Origin: Betaproteobacteria bacterium
GTDB lineage: Bacteria > Pseudomonadota > Gammaproteobacteria > Burkholderiales > Usitatibacteraceae
DNA length: 64,000 bases
Direction: 5' to 3'
Assembly: GCA_016711875.1 (NCBI GenBank)
Contig: JADJSD010000008.1
Coordinates: 62,001 to 126,000 of the forward strand
The translations under genes were made by a program, and so were the position numbers. The notes beneath the pieces are model-generated. The model was not told the origin of the DNA. It ran no database searches and was given only the letters and a program-made list of their open reading frames with translations. This document shows positions 51,266 to 60,011 of the stretch, piece by piece (the stretch's first letter is position 1; each line of letters starts with the position of its first letter).

Positions 51266-51910
51266 ATGCAAACCGCCATGATCCTGCCCCGCCGACGCCT
51301 CGCCGCCCTCGCCCTCGCCTGCCTCGCCCCGATCGCCTTTCCGGCGGCCGCCCAAACCAAGAACGACGCGGCCAAGCCCGCCGCGTGCACGGACAAACTG
51401 AAAGGAACCGCTCCCATGAAAGTGAAGCTCACCACCAACCACGGCGCCCTCACCCTCGAACTCGACAAGGCCAAGGCGCCCGTATCGGTCGAGAACTTCG
51501 TGAACTACGTGCAGGCCGGCCACTACGACGGCACGATCTTTCACCGCGTGATCGACGGCTTCATGATCCAGGGCGGCGGATTCACGAAGGACATGAAGCA
51601 AAAGCCCGTGAAGGACCCGATCAAGAACGAGGGAGCCAACGGCCTGAAGAACGACCTCTACACGGTCGCCATGGCCCGCACCGGCGTGCGCGATTCCGCG
51701 ACGAGCCAGTTCTTCATCAACGTGAAGGCCAACGACTTCCTCAACTACTCCGGCGAGAACCCGCAGGGCTGGGGATACGCCGTGTTCGGCAAGGTGGTCG
51801 AGGGCACGGACGTCGTCGACAAGATCCGCAAGGTCGCCACCGGCAACGCCGGCATGTACCAGAACGTGCCCCTCGAGGCGGTCGTGATCGAGAAGGCCGA
51901 GTGCCTCTGA
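51266..51910 (+). CDS. cyclophilin-type peptidyl-prolyl isomerase, possible secreted and cytoplasmic forms
   Basis: The product is 214 residues from 51266. The cyclophilin domain begins at MKVKLTTNHGALTLELD and has FHRVIDGFMIQGGGF, the standard active site. The first 50 residues encode a signal peptide (MILPRRRLAALALACLAPIAFPAAA) plus a short linker. An ATG at 51416, right where PpiB proteins normally start, is preceded by AAAGGAA, a better ribosome site than either upstream ATG has. The gene may make both a periplasmic and a cytoplasmic enzyme. It is 5 bases after the L,D-transpeptidase and overlaps lpxH. Confidence 0.9.
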   Translation: MQTAMILPRRRLAALALACLAPIAFPAAAQTKNDAAKPAACTDKLKGTAPMKVKLTTNHGALTLELDKAKAPVSVENFVNYVQAGHYDGTIFHRVIDGFMIQGGGFTKDMKQKPVKDPIKNEGANGLKNDLYTVAMARTGVRDSATSQFFINVKANDFLNYSGENPQGWGYAVFGKVVEGTDVVDKIRKVATGNAGMYQNVPLEAVVIEKAECL

Positions 51911-52629
51911 GCCGCGCGCTCTTCATCTCCGACCTGCACCTCGCCGAGGACCGGCCGGAGACGACGGGCCTCTTCGAGCGCTTCGTCGCGCAGTCATTGC
52001 CGGGCGCTTCTGCGCTCTACATCCTGGGCGACCTGTTCGAGTCCTGGGCGGGCGACGACACGCTCGAGTTGCCTTTCGAATCGCGCGTGGGAGACCTGCT
52101 GCGCCAGGCCGCCCGCGCGGTGCCCACCGCCTTCCTGCACGGCAACCGCGATTTCGTCGTGGGTCGGCGCTTCAGCGAAGCGACGGGGGTTCGCCTCATC
52201 GACGACCCGACGGTGGTGGACTTGCCCGGTGTGCGGGCCGTCCTGTTGCATGGCGACACGCTCTGCACGGGCGACGCCGCGTACCAGGCCTTCCGCGCGC
52301 AGGTGCGCGATCCGCGCTGGCAGGCCGCCGCCCTGGCCCGCCCGCTCGCCGAACGCCTCGCGCTCGCGCGCGGCATGCGCCAGGGCAGCGAGACGGCGAA
52401 GGGCGGAAAGGCCGAGGCGATCATGGACGTGGCGCCCGAAGCCGTTGAAGCCGCGTTCCGGGCCTCGGGCTGCGACCTGATGATCCATGGCCATACGCAC
52501 CGTCCCGCTCGCCACGTGCACCGCGTGGATGGTCGCGAGTGCGTGCGGTGGGTACTGCCCGACTGGTACGAAGGCGGCGGCTACCTCGCCGTCTCCGCCG
52601 CGGGCATCGAGGCCGCCCGGCTCGACTGA
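51901..52629 (+). CDS. lpxH: UDP-2,3-diacylglucosamine diphosphatase
   Basis: This 242-residue calcineurin-like phosphatase acts in lipid A synthesis, cutting UDP-diacylglucosamine to lipid X. Metal ligands are visible: D11 and H13 in SDLHL, D44 in LGDLFE, N82 in HGNRD, and HGHTHRP near the C-terminus. The GTG start at 51901 overlaps the end of the cyclophilin gene by 10 bases, a ppi-lpxH order that is common. Its tail overlaps the convergent patatin gene by 49 bases. Confidence 0.95.
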   Translation: MPLSRALFISDLHLAEDRPETTGLFERFVAQSLPGASALYILGDLFESWAGDDTLELPFESRVGDLLRQAARAVPTAFLHGNRDFVVGRRFSEATGVRLIDDPTVVDLPGVRAVLLHGDTLCTGDAAYQAFRAQVRDPRWQAAALARPLAERLALARGMRQGSETAKGGKAEAIMDVAPEAVEAAFRASGCDLMIHGHTHRPARHVHRVDGRECVRWVLPDWYEGGGYLAVSAAGIEAARLD

Positions 52630-53519
52630 GCGGCACCCGCTCGCGCGATCGCCGCGCGGATCTCCGGCAGCTTCGCACGCGTCGCGGCAGCCGCGACGGC
52701 GATCACGCGCTGACGGTACTCGGCCGTGTGCCCCGCGTAATAGCCGATGTCGGGATGCACCAGGACGTCCGCCTCGTCCGCCTCGGCGCGCACCTGCGCC
52801 GCCCGCCTTTCGTCCTTGCGTACCCACTCGGCGGGAGCGCCGGGCGGCGTGGTGGCGAGATACGCGGAGACATCGACGGCGATCACCACCTTCGCGCCCA
52901 GTTGCCTCGCAACGCGGATCGGGACGGGGCTCGCCTCGTCGCCATCGACGAGGGCTTCACCGCCGATGCGCACCGGCTCGAACTGGCCGGGGCTCGCGCT
53001 CGAGGCGCGCACCGCGCCGCCCGCGTTGCCCGCGTTGAGCACGACGGGCCGCGAGGTGCCGTCGATCGCGGCAACAGCGGCGAAGGCCATGGGAAAGGAC
53101 TCGATGGGCCGGCCCTCGACGTGACGGTTCACGTAGTCCTGCAGGGCCCGCCCCGTTGCGAGGCCGCCCGTCACCATCCGCACCTCGAAGAACTCCAGGA
53201 CGTTCACGTCCCTCGCCAGCGACTGCAGTTCGCCCGGCGACTTCCCCGAGGCATAGAGCGCGCCCACGAGGGCGCCTGCGCTCGATCCCACGACGAGGTC
53301 GGGCCGGATGCCGGCCTCCTCGAGGGCGAGGAGTGCCCCGATGTGCGCGAACCCGCGCGGCCCGCCCGATCCCAGCACGACGGCAAGGCGCGGTTCGCGC
53401 GAGGGCTTCACGAACCGGGGCGCGTCGGGACCGTCGAGGCGGCCGGAATCGCCCAGGCAACCGGCGACGAGGAAGACGAAGACCGCAACGGCCGCGCGAA
53501 CGGCGTGACGGACCTTCAT
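52581..53519 (-). CDS. patatin-like lipoprotein (RssA-type)
   Basis: The product has 312 residues. A lipobox LVAGC puts the lipidated cysteine at residue 21, so it is anchored in the envelope. The patatin domain has the oxyanion loop GSGGPRG, nucleophile S80 in GSSAG and the acid in LVDGDEASPVP. It is distinct from the cytoplasmic patatin at 34892. Convergent overlap of 49 bases with lpxH; 13 bases downstream of metZ. Confidence 0.9.
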   Translation of the reverse strand: MKVRHAVRAAVAVFVFLVAGCLGDSGRLDGPDAPRFVKPSREPRLAVVLGSGGPRGFAHIGALLALEEAGIRPDLVVGSSAGALVGALYASGKSPGELQSLARDVNVLEFFEVRMVTGGLATGRALQDYVNRHVEGRPIESFPMAFAAVAAIDGTSRPVVLNAGNAGGAVRASSASPGQFEPVRIGGEALVDGDEASPVPIRVARQLGAKVVIAVDVSAYLATTPPGAPAEWVRKDERRAAQVRAEADEADVLVHPDIGYYAGHTAEYRQRVIAVAAAATRAKLPEIRAAIARAGAAQSSRAASMPAAETAR

Positions 53520-53532
53520 CGGCCCGTCCGGG

Positions 53533-54711
53533 TCAGGCCCGGCCCAGGCCGCGTTCGAGATCCGCTTGGATGTCAGCCACGTCCTCGAGGCCCGCCGCAA
53601 GGCGAAGGAGTCCGTCCACCACGCCCGCCTCCTCGCGCTCGGCTGCCGTGAGGCGGCCGTGCGTGGTGGTCGCCGGGTGGCAGATGGTCGACTTCGTGTC
53701 GCCGAAGTTCGCGGTGATGGACAGCAGTTTCGACCCGTCCACCACGCGCCAGGCGGCTTCGCGGCCACCCTTCACCACGAACGAAAGCACCGGGCCGGCA
53801 GCGCTCTGCTGGCGCATCGCGAGGGCGTGCTGCGGGTGGGACTCGAGGCCGGGATAGTTCACGCGCTCGACCGCCGGATGCGACTCCAGCCAGCGCGCCA
53901 GCGCGAGGGCCGAGGCCGACTGCGCGTTGACGCGAAGGCGCAGCGTCTCCATGCCCTTCAGGCAGACCCAGGCGTTGAAGGGCGAGAGCACCGGGCCCGC
54001 CGTGCGCACGAAACCGAAGAGCGGGCCCTCGACGAGATCCTTGCGGCCGGCGATGGCGCCGCCCAGCACGCGCCCCTGGCCGTCGAGATACTTCGTGGCC
54101 GAGTGCACCACCAGGTCCGCACCGAATTCGATGGGCCGCTGCAGCGCCGGCGACGCCATGCAGTTGTCGACGGCGAGCACGGCGCCCGCCTTGCGCGAGA
54201 TCTCCGCGAGCGCGGCGATGTCGGCGATCTCGCACACCGGGTTGGAAGGCGTCTCGACGAACAGGAGCTTCGTTTCCGGCCGGATGGCACCGCGCCAGGC
54301 GTCGAGATCCGTGGGATCGACCCAGGTCGTTGCCACGCCGAACTTCGCCATCACCTGGTTGAAGAGCGGCACCACGGTGCCGAACACGCCGCGCGCCGCG
54401 ACGATATGGTCGCCCGCCTTGAGCAGGCCGAACGCGACGGTCGACACCGCCGCCATGCCGGTCGAGGTGGCCACGCAGGCCTCGGCGACTTCCAGGGCCG
54501 CGAGGCGCGACTGGAACATCGCAACCGTCGGGTTCGTGAAGCGCGAGTAGATGTTGCCCGGTTCCGCGTTCGCGAACTTGCGCGCCGCCTCGGCAGCGCT
54601 TCCGAAGACGAAACTCGCCGTGAGGGAGAGGTTCTCCGAATGCTCGCCGAAACTGCTGCGAAGTCCCCCGGCCCGCACGCCCAGGGTATCGGGACGCCAG
54701 TCGTCGCTCAT
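53533..54711 (-). CDS. metZ: O-succinylhomoserine sulfhydrylase
   Basis: This 392-residue PLP enzyme makes homocysteine directly from O-succinylhomoserine and sulfide. The PLP lysine is K207 in HSATKYLDGQGR; SRFTNPTVAMFQSRLAALE and GVFGTVVPLFNQV match MetZ. It follows purF by 7 bases, the classical purF-metZ order of beta- and gammaproteobacteria. Confidence 0.93.
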   Translation of the reverse strand: MSDDWRPDTLGVRAGGLRSSFGEHSENLSLTASFVFGSAAEAARKFANAEPGNIYSRFTNPTVAMFQSRLAALEVAEACVATSTGMAAVSTVAFGLLKAGDHIVAARGVFGTVVPLFNQVMAKFGVATTWVDPTDLDAWRGAIRPETKLLFVETPSNPVCEIADIAALAEISRKAGAVLAVDNCMASPALQRPIEFGADLVVHSATKYLDGQGRVLGGAIAGRKDLVEGPLFGFVRTAGPVLSPFNAWVCLKGMETLRLRVNAQSASALALARWLESHPAVERVNYPGLESHPQHALAMRQQSAAGPVLSFVVKGGREAAWRVVDGSKLLSITANFGDTKSTICHPATTTHGRLTAAEREEAGVVDGLLRLAAGLEDVADIQADLERGLGRA

Positions 54712-54718
54712 CGCGCCC

Positions 54719-56245
54719 TCAGTCGACGGCCTGGAGGCCGAGGTCGAGCTGGTAGCTCGAAAGTCGCGTGCCCGGGCTCGACTCGCCGTCCTGGCGCGAG
54801 GCCTCGATGCCGGCGAGATAGTCGCTCGAGACGTCGCCCGTGATGTAGACACCGTCGAAACAGGAACTGTCGAAGCCGTTCACCGCCGGATTGCAGGCGC
54901 GCACGTCGGCCACGAGCGAGGGCAGGTCCTGATAGAAGACAGCGTCGGCGCCGATGGCCTCGGCAATCTCGTCCTCGCTGCGGCCCGTGGCGATCAGCTC
55001 GCCCCTCGTGGGCATGTCGATGCCGTACACGTTGGGAAAGCGCACCGGCGGCGCCGCCGAGGCGAAGAAGACCTTCTTCGCGCCGCACTCGCGCGCCATG
55101 AGCACGATCTCGCGGCTGGTTGTGCCGCGCACGATGGAATCGTCGACGAGCAGCACGTTCTTGTCCTTGAACTCCACGGCCATCGCATTGAGCTTCTGGC
55201 GCACGCTCTTCTTGCGCAGTTCCTGCCCCGGCATGATGAACGTGCGCCCGATGTAGCGGTTCTTGATGAAGCCCTCGCGATAGGGCTTCTTCAGCTTGGC
55301 CGCCACCTCGAGGGCGCTCGGGCGGCTCGAATCCGGGATCGGGATCACCACGTCGATCTCGGGCGCGTGGCCGGAGGCGAGGATGCGATCGGCCAGGCTC
55401 TTGCCCATGTTGCGCCGGCTCTCGTAGACGGAGATGCCGTCGATGACGGAGTCAGGCCGCGCGAGGTAGACGTACTCGAAGATGCAGGGATTGAGCGAAG
55501 GCGCCTCGGCGCACTGGCGGCTGTAGAGGTTGCCGCTCTGGTCGACGAGGATCGCTTCGCCGGGCGCCACGTCGCGCATGGCCTTGAAGCCGAGGGAATC
55601 GAGCGCCACGCTCTCCGAAGCCACGATGAATTCCACGCCCTTCTCCGTGTCCGCCCGTCCGATGATGAGCGGGCGGATGCCCTTGGGATCGCGGAAGGCG
55701 AGCAGGCCGTAGCCCGAGATCATCGCAACCACGGCATAGGCGCCCTTCACGCGGCGGTGCACGCCCGCCACGGCCTTGAAGATCGCGTCCGGCGTGAGCC
55801 GGATACCCCCGTCGCAGGCGTCCGACAGCTCGTGCGCCAGGACATTGAGCAGGACCTCGGAATCCGAGTTGGTGTTGACGTGCCGACGGTCCTCCTGGAA
55901 GAGGATCTGGCGCAGTTCGTCGGCGTTCACGAGGTTGCCGTTGTGCCCGAGCACGATGCCGAACGGGGAGTTCACGTAGAACGGCTGCGACTCCGCTTCC
56001 GAGGACGCGGAACCCGCGGTGGGATAGCGGCAATGCCCGATGCCGAGCGTGCCCGCCAGGCCGCGCATGTCGCGCGTTCGGAACACGTCCCGCACCAGGC
56101 CGCGCCCCTTGTGCATGTGGAAGCTGTGACCCTCTGCCGTGCAGATGCCCGCCGCGTCCTGGCCGCGGTGCTGAAGCACCGTGAGCGCGTCGTACAGCAG
56201 CTGGTTCACGGGGCTACGGGCGACGACTCCGACGATTCCGCACAT
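54719..56245 (-). CDS. purF: amidophosphoribosyltransferase
   Basis: This 508-residue enzyme commits PRPP to purine synthesis. The mature nucleophile is Cys2 in MCGIVGVV; the glutaminase domain (GHCRYPTAG, FGIVLGHNGNLVN) and the PRPP loop VLLVDDSIVRGTT are present. In related genomes a cvpA gene normally lies just upstream; here only 120 bases separate purF from the SPOR gene and cvpA is absent. Confidence 0.97.
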   Translation of the reverse strand: MCGIVGVVARSPVNQLLYDALTVLQHRGQDAAGICTAEGHSFHMHKGRGLVRDVFRTRDMRGLAGTLGIGHCRYPTAGSASSEAESQPFYVNSPFGIVLGHNGNLVNADELRQILFQEDRRHVNTNSDSEVLLNVLAHELSDACDGGIRLTPDAIFKAVAGVHRRVKGAYAVVAMISGYGLLAFRDPKGIRPLIIGRADTEKGVEFIVASESVALDSLGFKAMRDVAPGEAILVDQSGNLYSRQCAEAPSLNPCIFEYVYLARPDSVIDGISVYESRRNMGKSLADRILASGHAPEIDVVIPIPDSSRPSALEVAAKLKKPYREGFIKNRYIGRTFIMPGQELRKKSVRQKLNAMAVEFKDKNVLLVDDSIVRGTTSREIVLMARECGAKKVFFASAAPPVRFPNVYGIDMPTRGELIATGRSEDEIAEAIGADAVFYQDLPSLVADVRACNPAVNGFDSSCFDGVYITGDVSSDYLAGIEASRQDGESSPGTRLSSYQLDLGLQAVD

Positions 56246-56365
56246 GGATTTCGATCGTCCTTCAGGCGACGGGCACGGGCCCGGCGTTAGTGTATGCGCA
56301 TTGGCGGCGGGCGTGGCTGCCGCGCGAACCGTTACATGGGGTCGACGGACGGCCCGCGCAAGGCC

Positions 56366-57034
56366 TCATGGAAGCGGCACCACGCGACCTTCGATGCCGG
56401 CCTTCTTCGCGGCGGCGGCGGCCTTCTCCGCGGCCTCGCGGGTCGGGTAGGGTCCCGCGCGCAGGCGCGTGAGCGTGCCGCCCTCGACCGCGATGCGCTC
56501 CGTGTAGTGCGCGATGCGTGCGGCCTTGAGCTTGCCGCGGGCGTCCTGGAGCTTCGCGTCCTCCCGGAAGGCGCCCACCTGCACCGCGAATCCCTCGAGC
56601 TTCGGCACGGTCGCCGACTCGGCCCTCGCCACGGGCGCCGAGGCCGGCTTCGTCGCCGGGGGTGACGCCCTCAGTTCGGCCGCTTTGGGCTCGACGACCT
56701 TTACAGCGGCGGTTTCAACGGGCTTCGCGGGCGCCGGCTCGGGTTTGGCCGCATCGGCCGGGGGCGGCTCGGCTGGCTTCGAGTCGGAAGCCGGCGTGGG
56801 AGCGGCCGGCTGCGCCGGCACGACCGCCGGCGCCGGCGAGGGCACCACGGAAGCCGGGGGAGCGTTCTTCGACGGAATGGCGAGTGCGGGCTCGGCACGA
56901 TCGCGACGCGGCTCGGGATCGAGGGCCATCGGCACGAAGACGACGGCAAGCAGCGCGAGGACGACGGCGCCGACGAGGCGCTGCCGTCCCTTGCGTCGGA
57001 CTTCAGCCTGCTCGGCGGTGGGGTCGCTCGGCAT
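56366..57034 (-). CDS. dedD: SPOR-domain protein (DedD-like)
   Basis: The product has 222 residues: a short basic cytoplasmic start, one membrane segment (LVGAVVLALLAVVFVPMAL), a long Pro/Ala-rich periplasmic linker (about 45-140) and a C-terminal SPOR domain (FAVQVGAFREDAKLQDARGKLKAA). SPOR domains bind denuded glycan strands at the division septum. It lies 12 bases after folC. Confidence 0.92.
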   Translation of the reverse strand: MPSDPTAEQAEVRRKGRQRLVGAVVLALLAVVFVPMALDPEPRRDRAEPALAIPSKNAPPASVVPSPAPAVVPAQPAAPTPASDSKPAEPPPADAAKPEPAPAKPVETAAVKVVEPKAAELRASPPATKPASAPVARAESATVPKLEGFAVQVGAFREDAKLQDARGKLKAARIAHYTERIAVEGGTLTRLRAGPYPTREAAEKAAAAAKKAGIEGRVVPLP

Positions 57035-57046
57035 GGTAGGGCGGAA

Positions 57047-58324
57047 TCATCGCGGCAACCTCAGCACGTCGGCGACGGTGAGGAAGGAGCCGAAAACGAG
57101 AATTCTATCATCCGGGGACGCCTCCCGAAGGGCGGCTTCGTAGGCGAGAGGCACCGTCGCGAAGCGACGCACCCGTCCCTCGAGCCCCTGACGGGCCAGC
57201 GCGTCGGCCAGGCGGTCGACACCGGCAGCACGCTCGCTCGCGACCGTGGCCACGTGCCAACGATCCACACGGGAGGCCATCGCGGCGACGACCCCGTCGA
57301 TATCCTTGTCGACCAGCATCGCGAACACCGCGATCGTCTCGCGCGCGTAACCCATGCCGCCGAGTCCCTCGGCGAGCGCGCGGGCCGCATGCGGATTGTG
57401 CGCGACGTCGAGCACGACCGACGGACGCCCCGGCAGCACTTGGAGCCGCCCCGCCAGTCGCACGCCCGTGAGGCCCCGCTTCACCTCCCCGATCGAGACC
57501 GGCAGGCGATCGGCGAGTTCATCGAGAGCGGCGAGCACCGCACTCGCGTTGCCCAGTTGCCACGGCCCGCGCAGCGCCGGCATCGGCAGCGCCCGCTTCG
57601 CCCCGCGGCGCCCGACGAAATCCCACTGGCCCTCGTGACGCACGAATCGGTAGTCGCGGCCGGCCACCTGCAAGTGCGCGCCGATCGCTTCCGCATGGGC
57701 CTTCACCGTCGCCGGCAGCGACGCCTCGCCGTAGATGGCCGGCCGCCCGCCGCGGTAGATGTGGGCCTTCTCGAAGCCGATCGCTTCGCGCGTGTCGCCG
57801 AGCCAGTCCTGATGGTCCAGGTCCACGCTCACGACGATCGCGCAATCGGCATCGAGGAGGTTCACGCAATCGAGCCGGCCGCCCAGGCCCACCTCGAGGA
57901 CGGCGACCTCCACGCCCTTTCGCGCGAATACCTCGAAGGCCGCGAGCGTGCCGTACTCGAAATAGGTGAGCGACGTGTCGCCACGTGCCCGCTCCACCGC
58001 CTCGAAGCCCGCGACGAGATCGGCATCGGCCGCCTCGTCGCCGTCCAGGCGCACGCGTTCGTTGTAGCGGACGATGTGGGGCGAGGTGTAAAGGCCCGTG
58101 CGATATCCCGCGACCCGCAGGATGCTCTCGAGCATCGCGGTCGCGGACCCCTTGCCGTTGGTGCCGCCGACGGTGATCACGACCGGCGGCCGGGCGAGCC
58201 CCATGCGCGCGAGCACGTCGCGTGCCCGATCGAGCCCCAGGTCGATCGCGGAAGGGTGCTGCCGGCCGATGTGATCCAGCCAGGCGTCGAGCGACGATCC
58301 GGCTGCCGGAGCCGCGCCGTTCAC
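57047..58324 (-). CDS. folC: folylpolyglutamate/dihydrofolate synthase
   Basis: This 425-residue Mur-ligase-like enzyme adds glutamate to folates and makes dihydrofolate. Motifs are VGGTNGKGSATAML, TSPHIVRYNERV, GLGGRLDCVNLLDAD and DVAHNPHAARAL. The GTG at 58324 overlaps the accD stop (GTGA) and is the family start. It ends with the usual VFGSFLTVADVL. Confidence 0.95.
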   Translation of the reverse strand: MNGAAPAAGSSLDAWLDHIGRQHPSAIDLGLDRARDVLARMGLARPPVVITVGGTNGKGSATAMLESILRVAGYRTGLYTSPHIVRYNERVRLDGDEAADADLVAGFEAVERARGDTSLTYFEYGTLAAFEVFARKGVEVAVLEVGLGGRLDCVNLLDADCAIVVSVDLDHQDWLGDTREAIGFEKAHIYRGGRPAIYGEASLPATVKAHAEAIGAHLQVAGRDYRFVRHEGQWDFVGRRGAKRALPMPALRGPWQLGNASAVLAALDELADRLPVSIGEVKRGLTGVRLAGRLQVLPGRPSVVLDVAHNPHAARALAEGLGGMGYARETIAVFAMLVDKDIDGVVAAMASRVDRWHVATVASERAAGVDRLADALARQGLEGRVRRFATVPLAYEAALREASPDDRILVFGSFLTVADVLRLPR

Positions 58325-59193
58325 GCCTCGGGCGCGCCTTCGCGCTTCAGGAGCGCGACCAGGCGCGAGACCCTGTCGCGCATTTCGCGCCGGTCGACGA
58401 TCATGTCGATCGCGCCCTTCTCGAGAAGGAACTCCGCCCGCTGGAAGCCTTCGGGCAGGGTCTCGCGGACGGTCTGCTCGATGACGCGCGGGCCGGCGAA
58501 GCCCACGAGGGCGCCGGGCTCGGCGATGACGACGTCGCCGATCATCGCGAAGCTCGCGGACACCCCTCCCATCGTGGGATCGGTGAGCACGGAAATGAAG
58601 GGCTGGCGGGCCGCCGCGAGCTGGTGAAGCGCGGCGGTCGTCTTCGCCATCTGCATGAGCGAGAGCAGGCCCTCCTGCATGCGGGCGCCTCCCGTCGCGG
58701 AGAAGCAGATGAACGGCAGTTTCTCGTCGCAGCACGCCTGCACGCCGCGCACGAAGCGCTCCCCGACCACCGAGCCCATCGATCCGCCGAGAAACCCGAA
58801 CTCGAACGCCGCGACGACCACGGGAACGGACTTCACCGCGCCTTGCATCACCACGAGGGCGTCCGTTTCGCCGGTCTCCCGCTCCGCTTCGACGAGGCGC
58901 TCGGAATACTTGCGGCTGTCCCGGAACTTGAGGGGGTCGAGCGGCACCACCTCGCTCGCGAATTCCGCGCGCCCTTCCGCATCGAGGAAGGCGTCGAGGC
59001 GCTGGCGCGACGAGAGGCGGTTGTGGAAGCCGCACTTGGGGCACACGTGCAGGTTGTTCTCGAGGTCGGTGAAGTAGAGCACCGCCTCGCACGAGGGACA
59101 CTTGCTCCAGAGCCCCTCGGGCACGGCCTTCTTGTGCGGCTGGCCCTCCTCGCGCTTGATCTTGGGCGGAAGGAGCTTCCTGAACCAGCTCAT
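58321..59193 (-). CDS. accD: acetyl-CoA carboxylase carboxyltransferase, beta subunit
   Basis: This 290-residue subunit works with AccA in the first step of fatty acid synthesis. The N-terminal zinc ribbon has C32, C35, C51 and C54 (CPSC and CPKC). The crotonase-like core has SATGGARMQEG and TDPTMGGVSASFAM. ATGA overlap with trpA upstream and GTGA overlap with folC downstream. Confidence 0.97.
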   Translation of the reverse strand: MSWFRKLLPPKIKREEGQPHKKAVPEGLWSKCPSCEAVLYFTDLENNLHVCPKCGFHNRLSSRQRLDAFLDAEGRAEFASEVVPLDPLKFRDSRKYSERLVEAERETGETDALVVMQGAVKSVPVVVAAFEFGFLGGSMGSVVGERFVRGVQACCDEKLPFICFSATGGARMQEGLLSLMQMAKTTAALHQLAAARQPFISVLTDPTMGGVSASFAMIGDVVIAEPGALVGFAGPRVIEQTVRETLPEGFQRAEFLLEKGAIDMIVDRREMRDRVSRLVALLKREGAPEA

Positions 59194-60011
59194 GCGACGG
59201 GCGCCTTGCGCGATACCGCGGCCACGGCGTCGGCAAATCCCGCGAGCACCGCACCGGCGCGTGCCGGCGCCTCGTCCGGGCTCGAGCGCTCGATCTCCTC
59301 GACGAGGCGGCTGCCGACCACGACCGCGTCGGCGAACCCCGCGATGCGCGCGGCCGTCGCGGCGTCGCGTATGCCGAAACCGACGCCGACGGGCACGTTC
59401 GTCTTCGCCCGGATGCGCGCGATGGCCGCCTCCACGTCGGTGGTGTCGATGTTCGAGGCGCCGCTCACGCCCTTGAGCGACACGTAGTAGATGTAGCCCT
59501 TCGCGATGCGGCTCACGCCATCGATGCGCTGGGCGGACGAGGTCGGCGAGAGCAGGAAGATGGGATCGATGCCGACGCCCGAGATCGCGGCCGCCCAGTC
59601 CTCGCACTCTTCCGGCGGATAGTCCACCACGAGCACGCCGTCCACGCCCGCGGCCCGGGCCCGCGTGGCGAATGCCTCGTGACCCATGCGTTCGATCGGA
59701 TTGGCATAGCCCATGAGCACGATGGGCGTCCGGTCGTCCTCGCGGCGGTACTCGGCCACCGCATCGAGCACCTTCGCGAGCGTCATGCCGGCGGCAAGGG
59801 CCCGCTCGGAGGAACGCTGGATGGTGGGACCGTCGGCCATGGGGTCGGAGAACGGCACGCCGAGTTCCACGACATCGGCCCCCGCCTTCACGAGCGCCCG
59901 GAGCATCGCCACCGTTACGGAGGGTGAGGGATCGCCGGCCGTCACGAACGGGATGAGCGCCGAGCGGCCATCGGCCGAAAGCTTCGCGAAAACCGCGGCG
60001 ATGCGGCTCAA
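59190..60011 (-). CDS. trpA: tryptophan synthase, alpha chain
   Basis: This 273-residue TIM-barrel cleaves indole-glycerol phosphate to indole. Catalytic residues are E49 in VVELGVPFSDP and D60. The start is TTG at 60011 (MSRIAAVFAKL), which overlaps the trpB stop as TTGA. A rare codon coupled in this way implies translation depends on trpB. All family blocks are intact. Confidence 0.95.
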   Translation of the reverse strand: MSRIAAVFAKLSADGRSALIPFVTAGDPSPSVTVAMLRALVKAGADVVELGVPFSDPMADGPTIQRSSERALAAGMTLAKVLDAVAEYRREDDRTPIVLMGYANPIERMGHEAFATRARAAGVDGVLVVDYPPEECEDWAAAISGVGIDPIFLLSPTSSAQRIDGVSRIAKGYIYYVSLKGVSGASNIDTTDVEAAIARIRAKTNVPVGVGFGIRDAATAARIAGFADAVVVGSRLVEEIERSSPDEAPARAGAVLAGFADAVAAVSRKAPVA

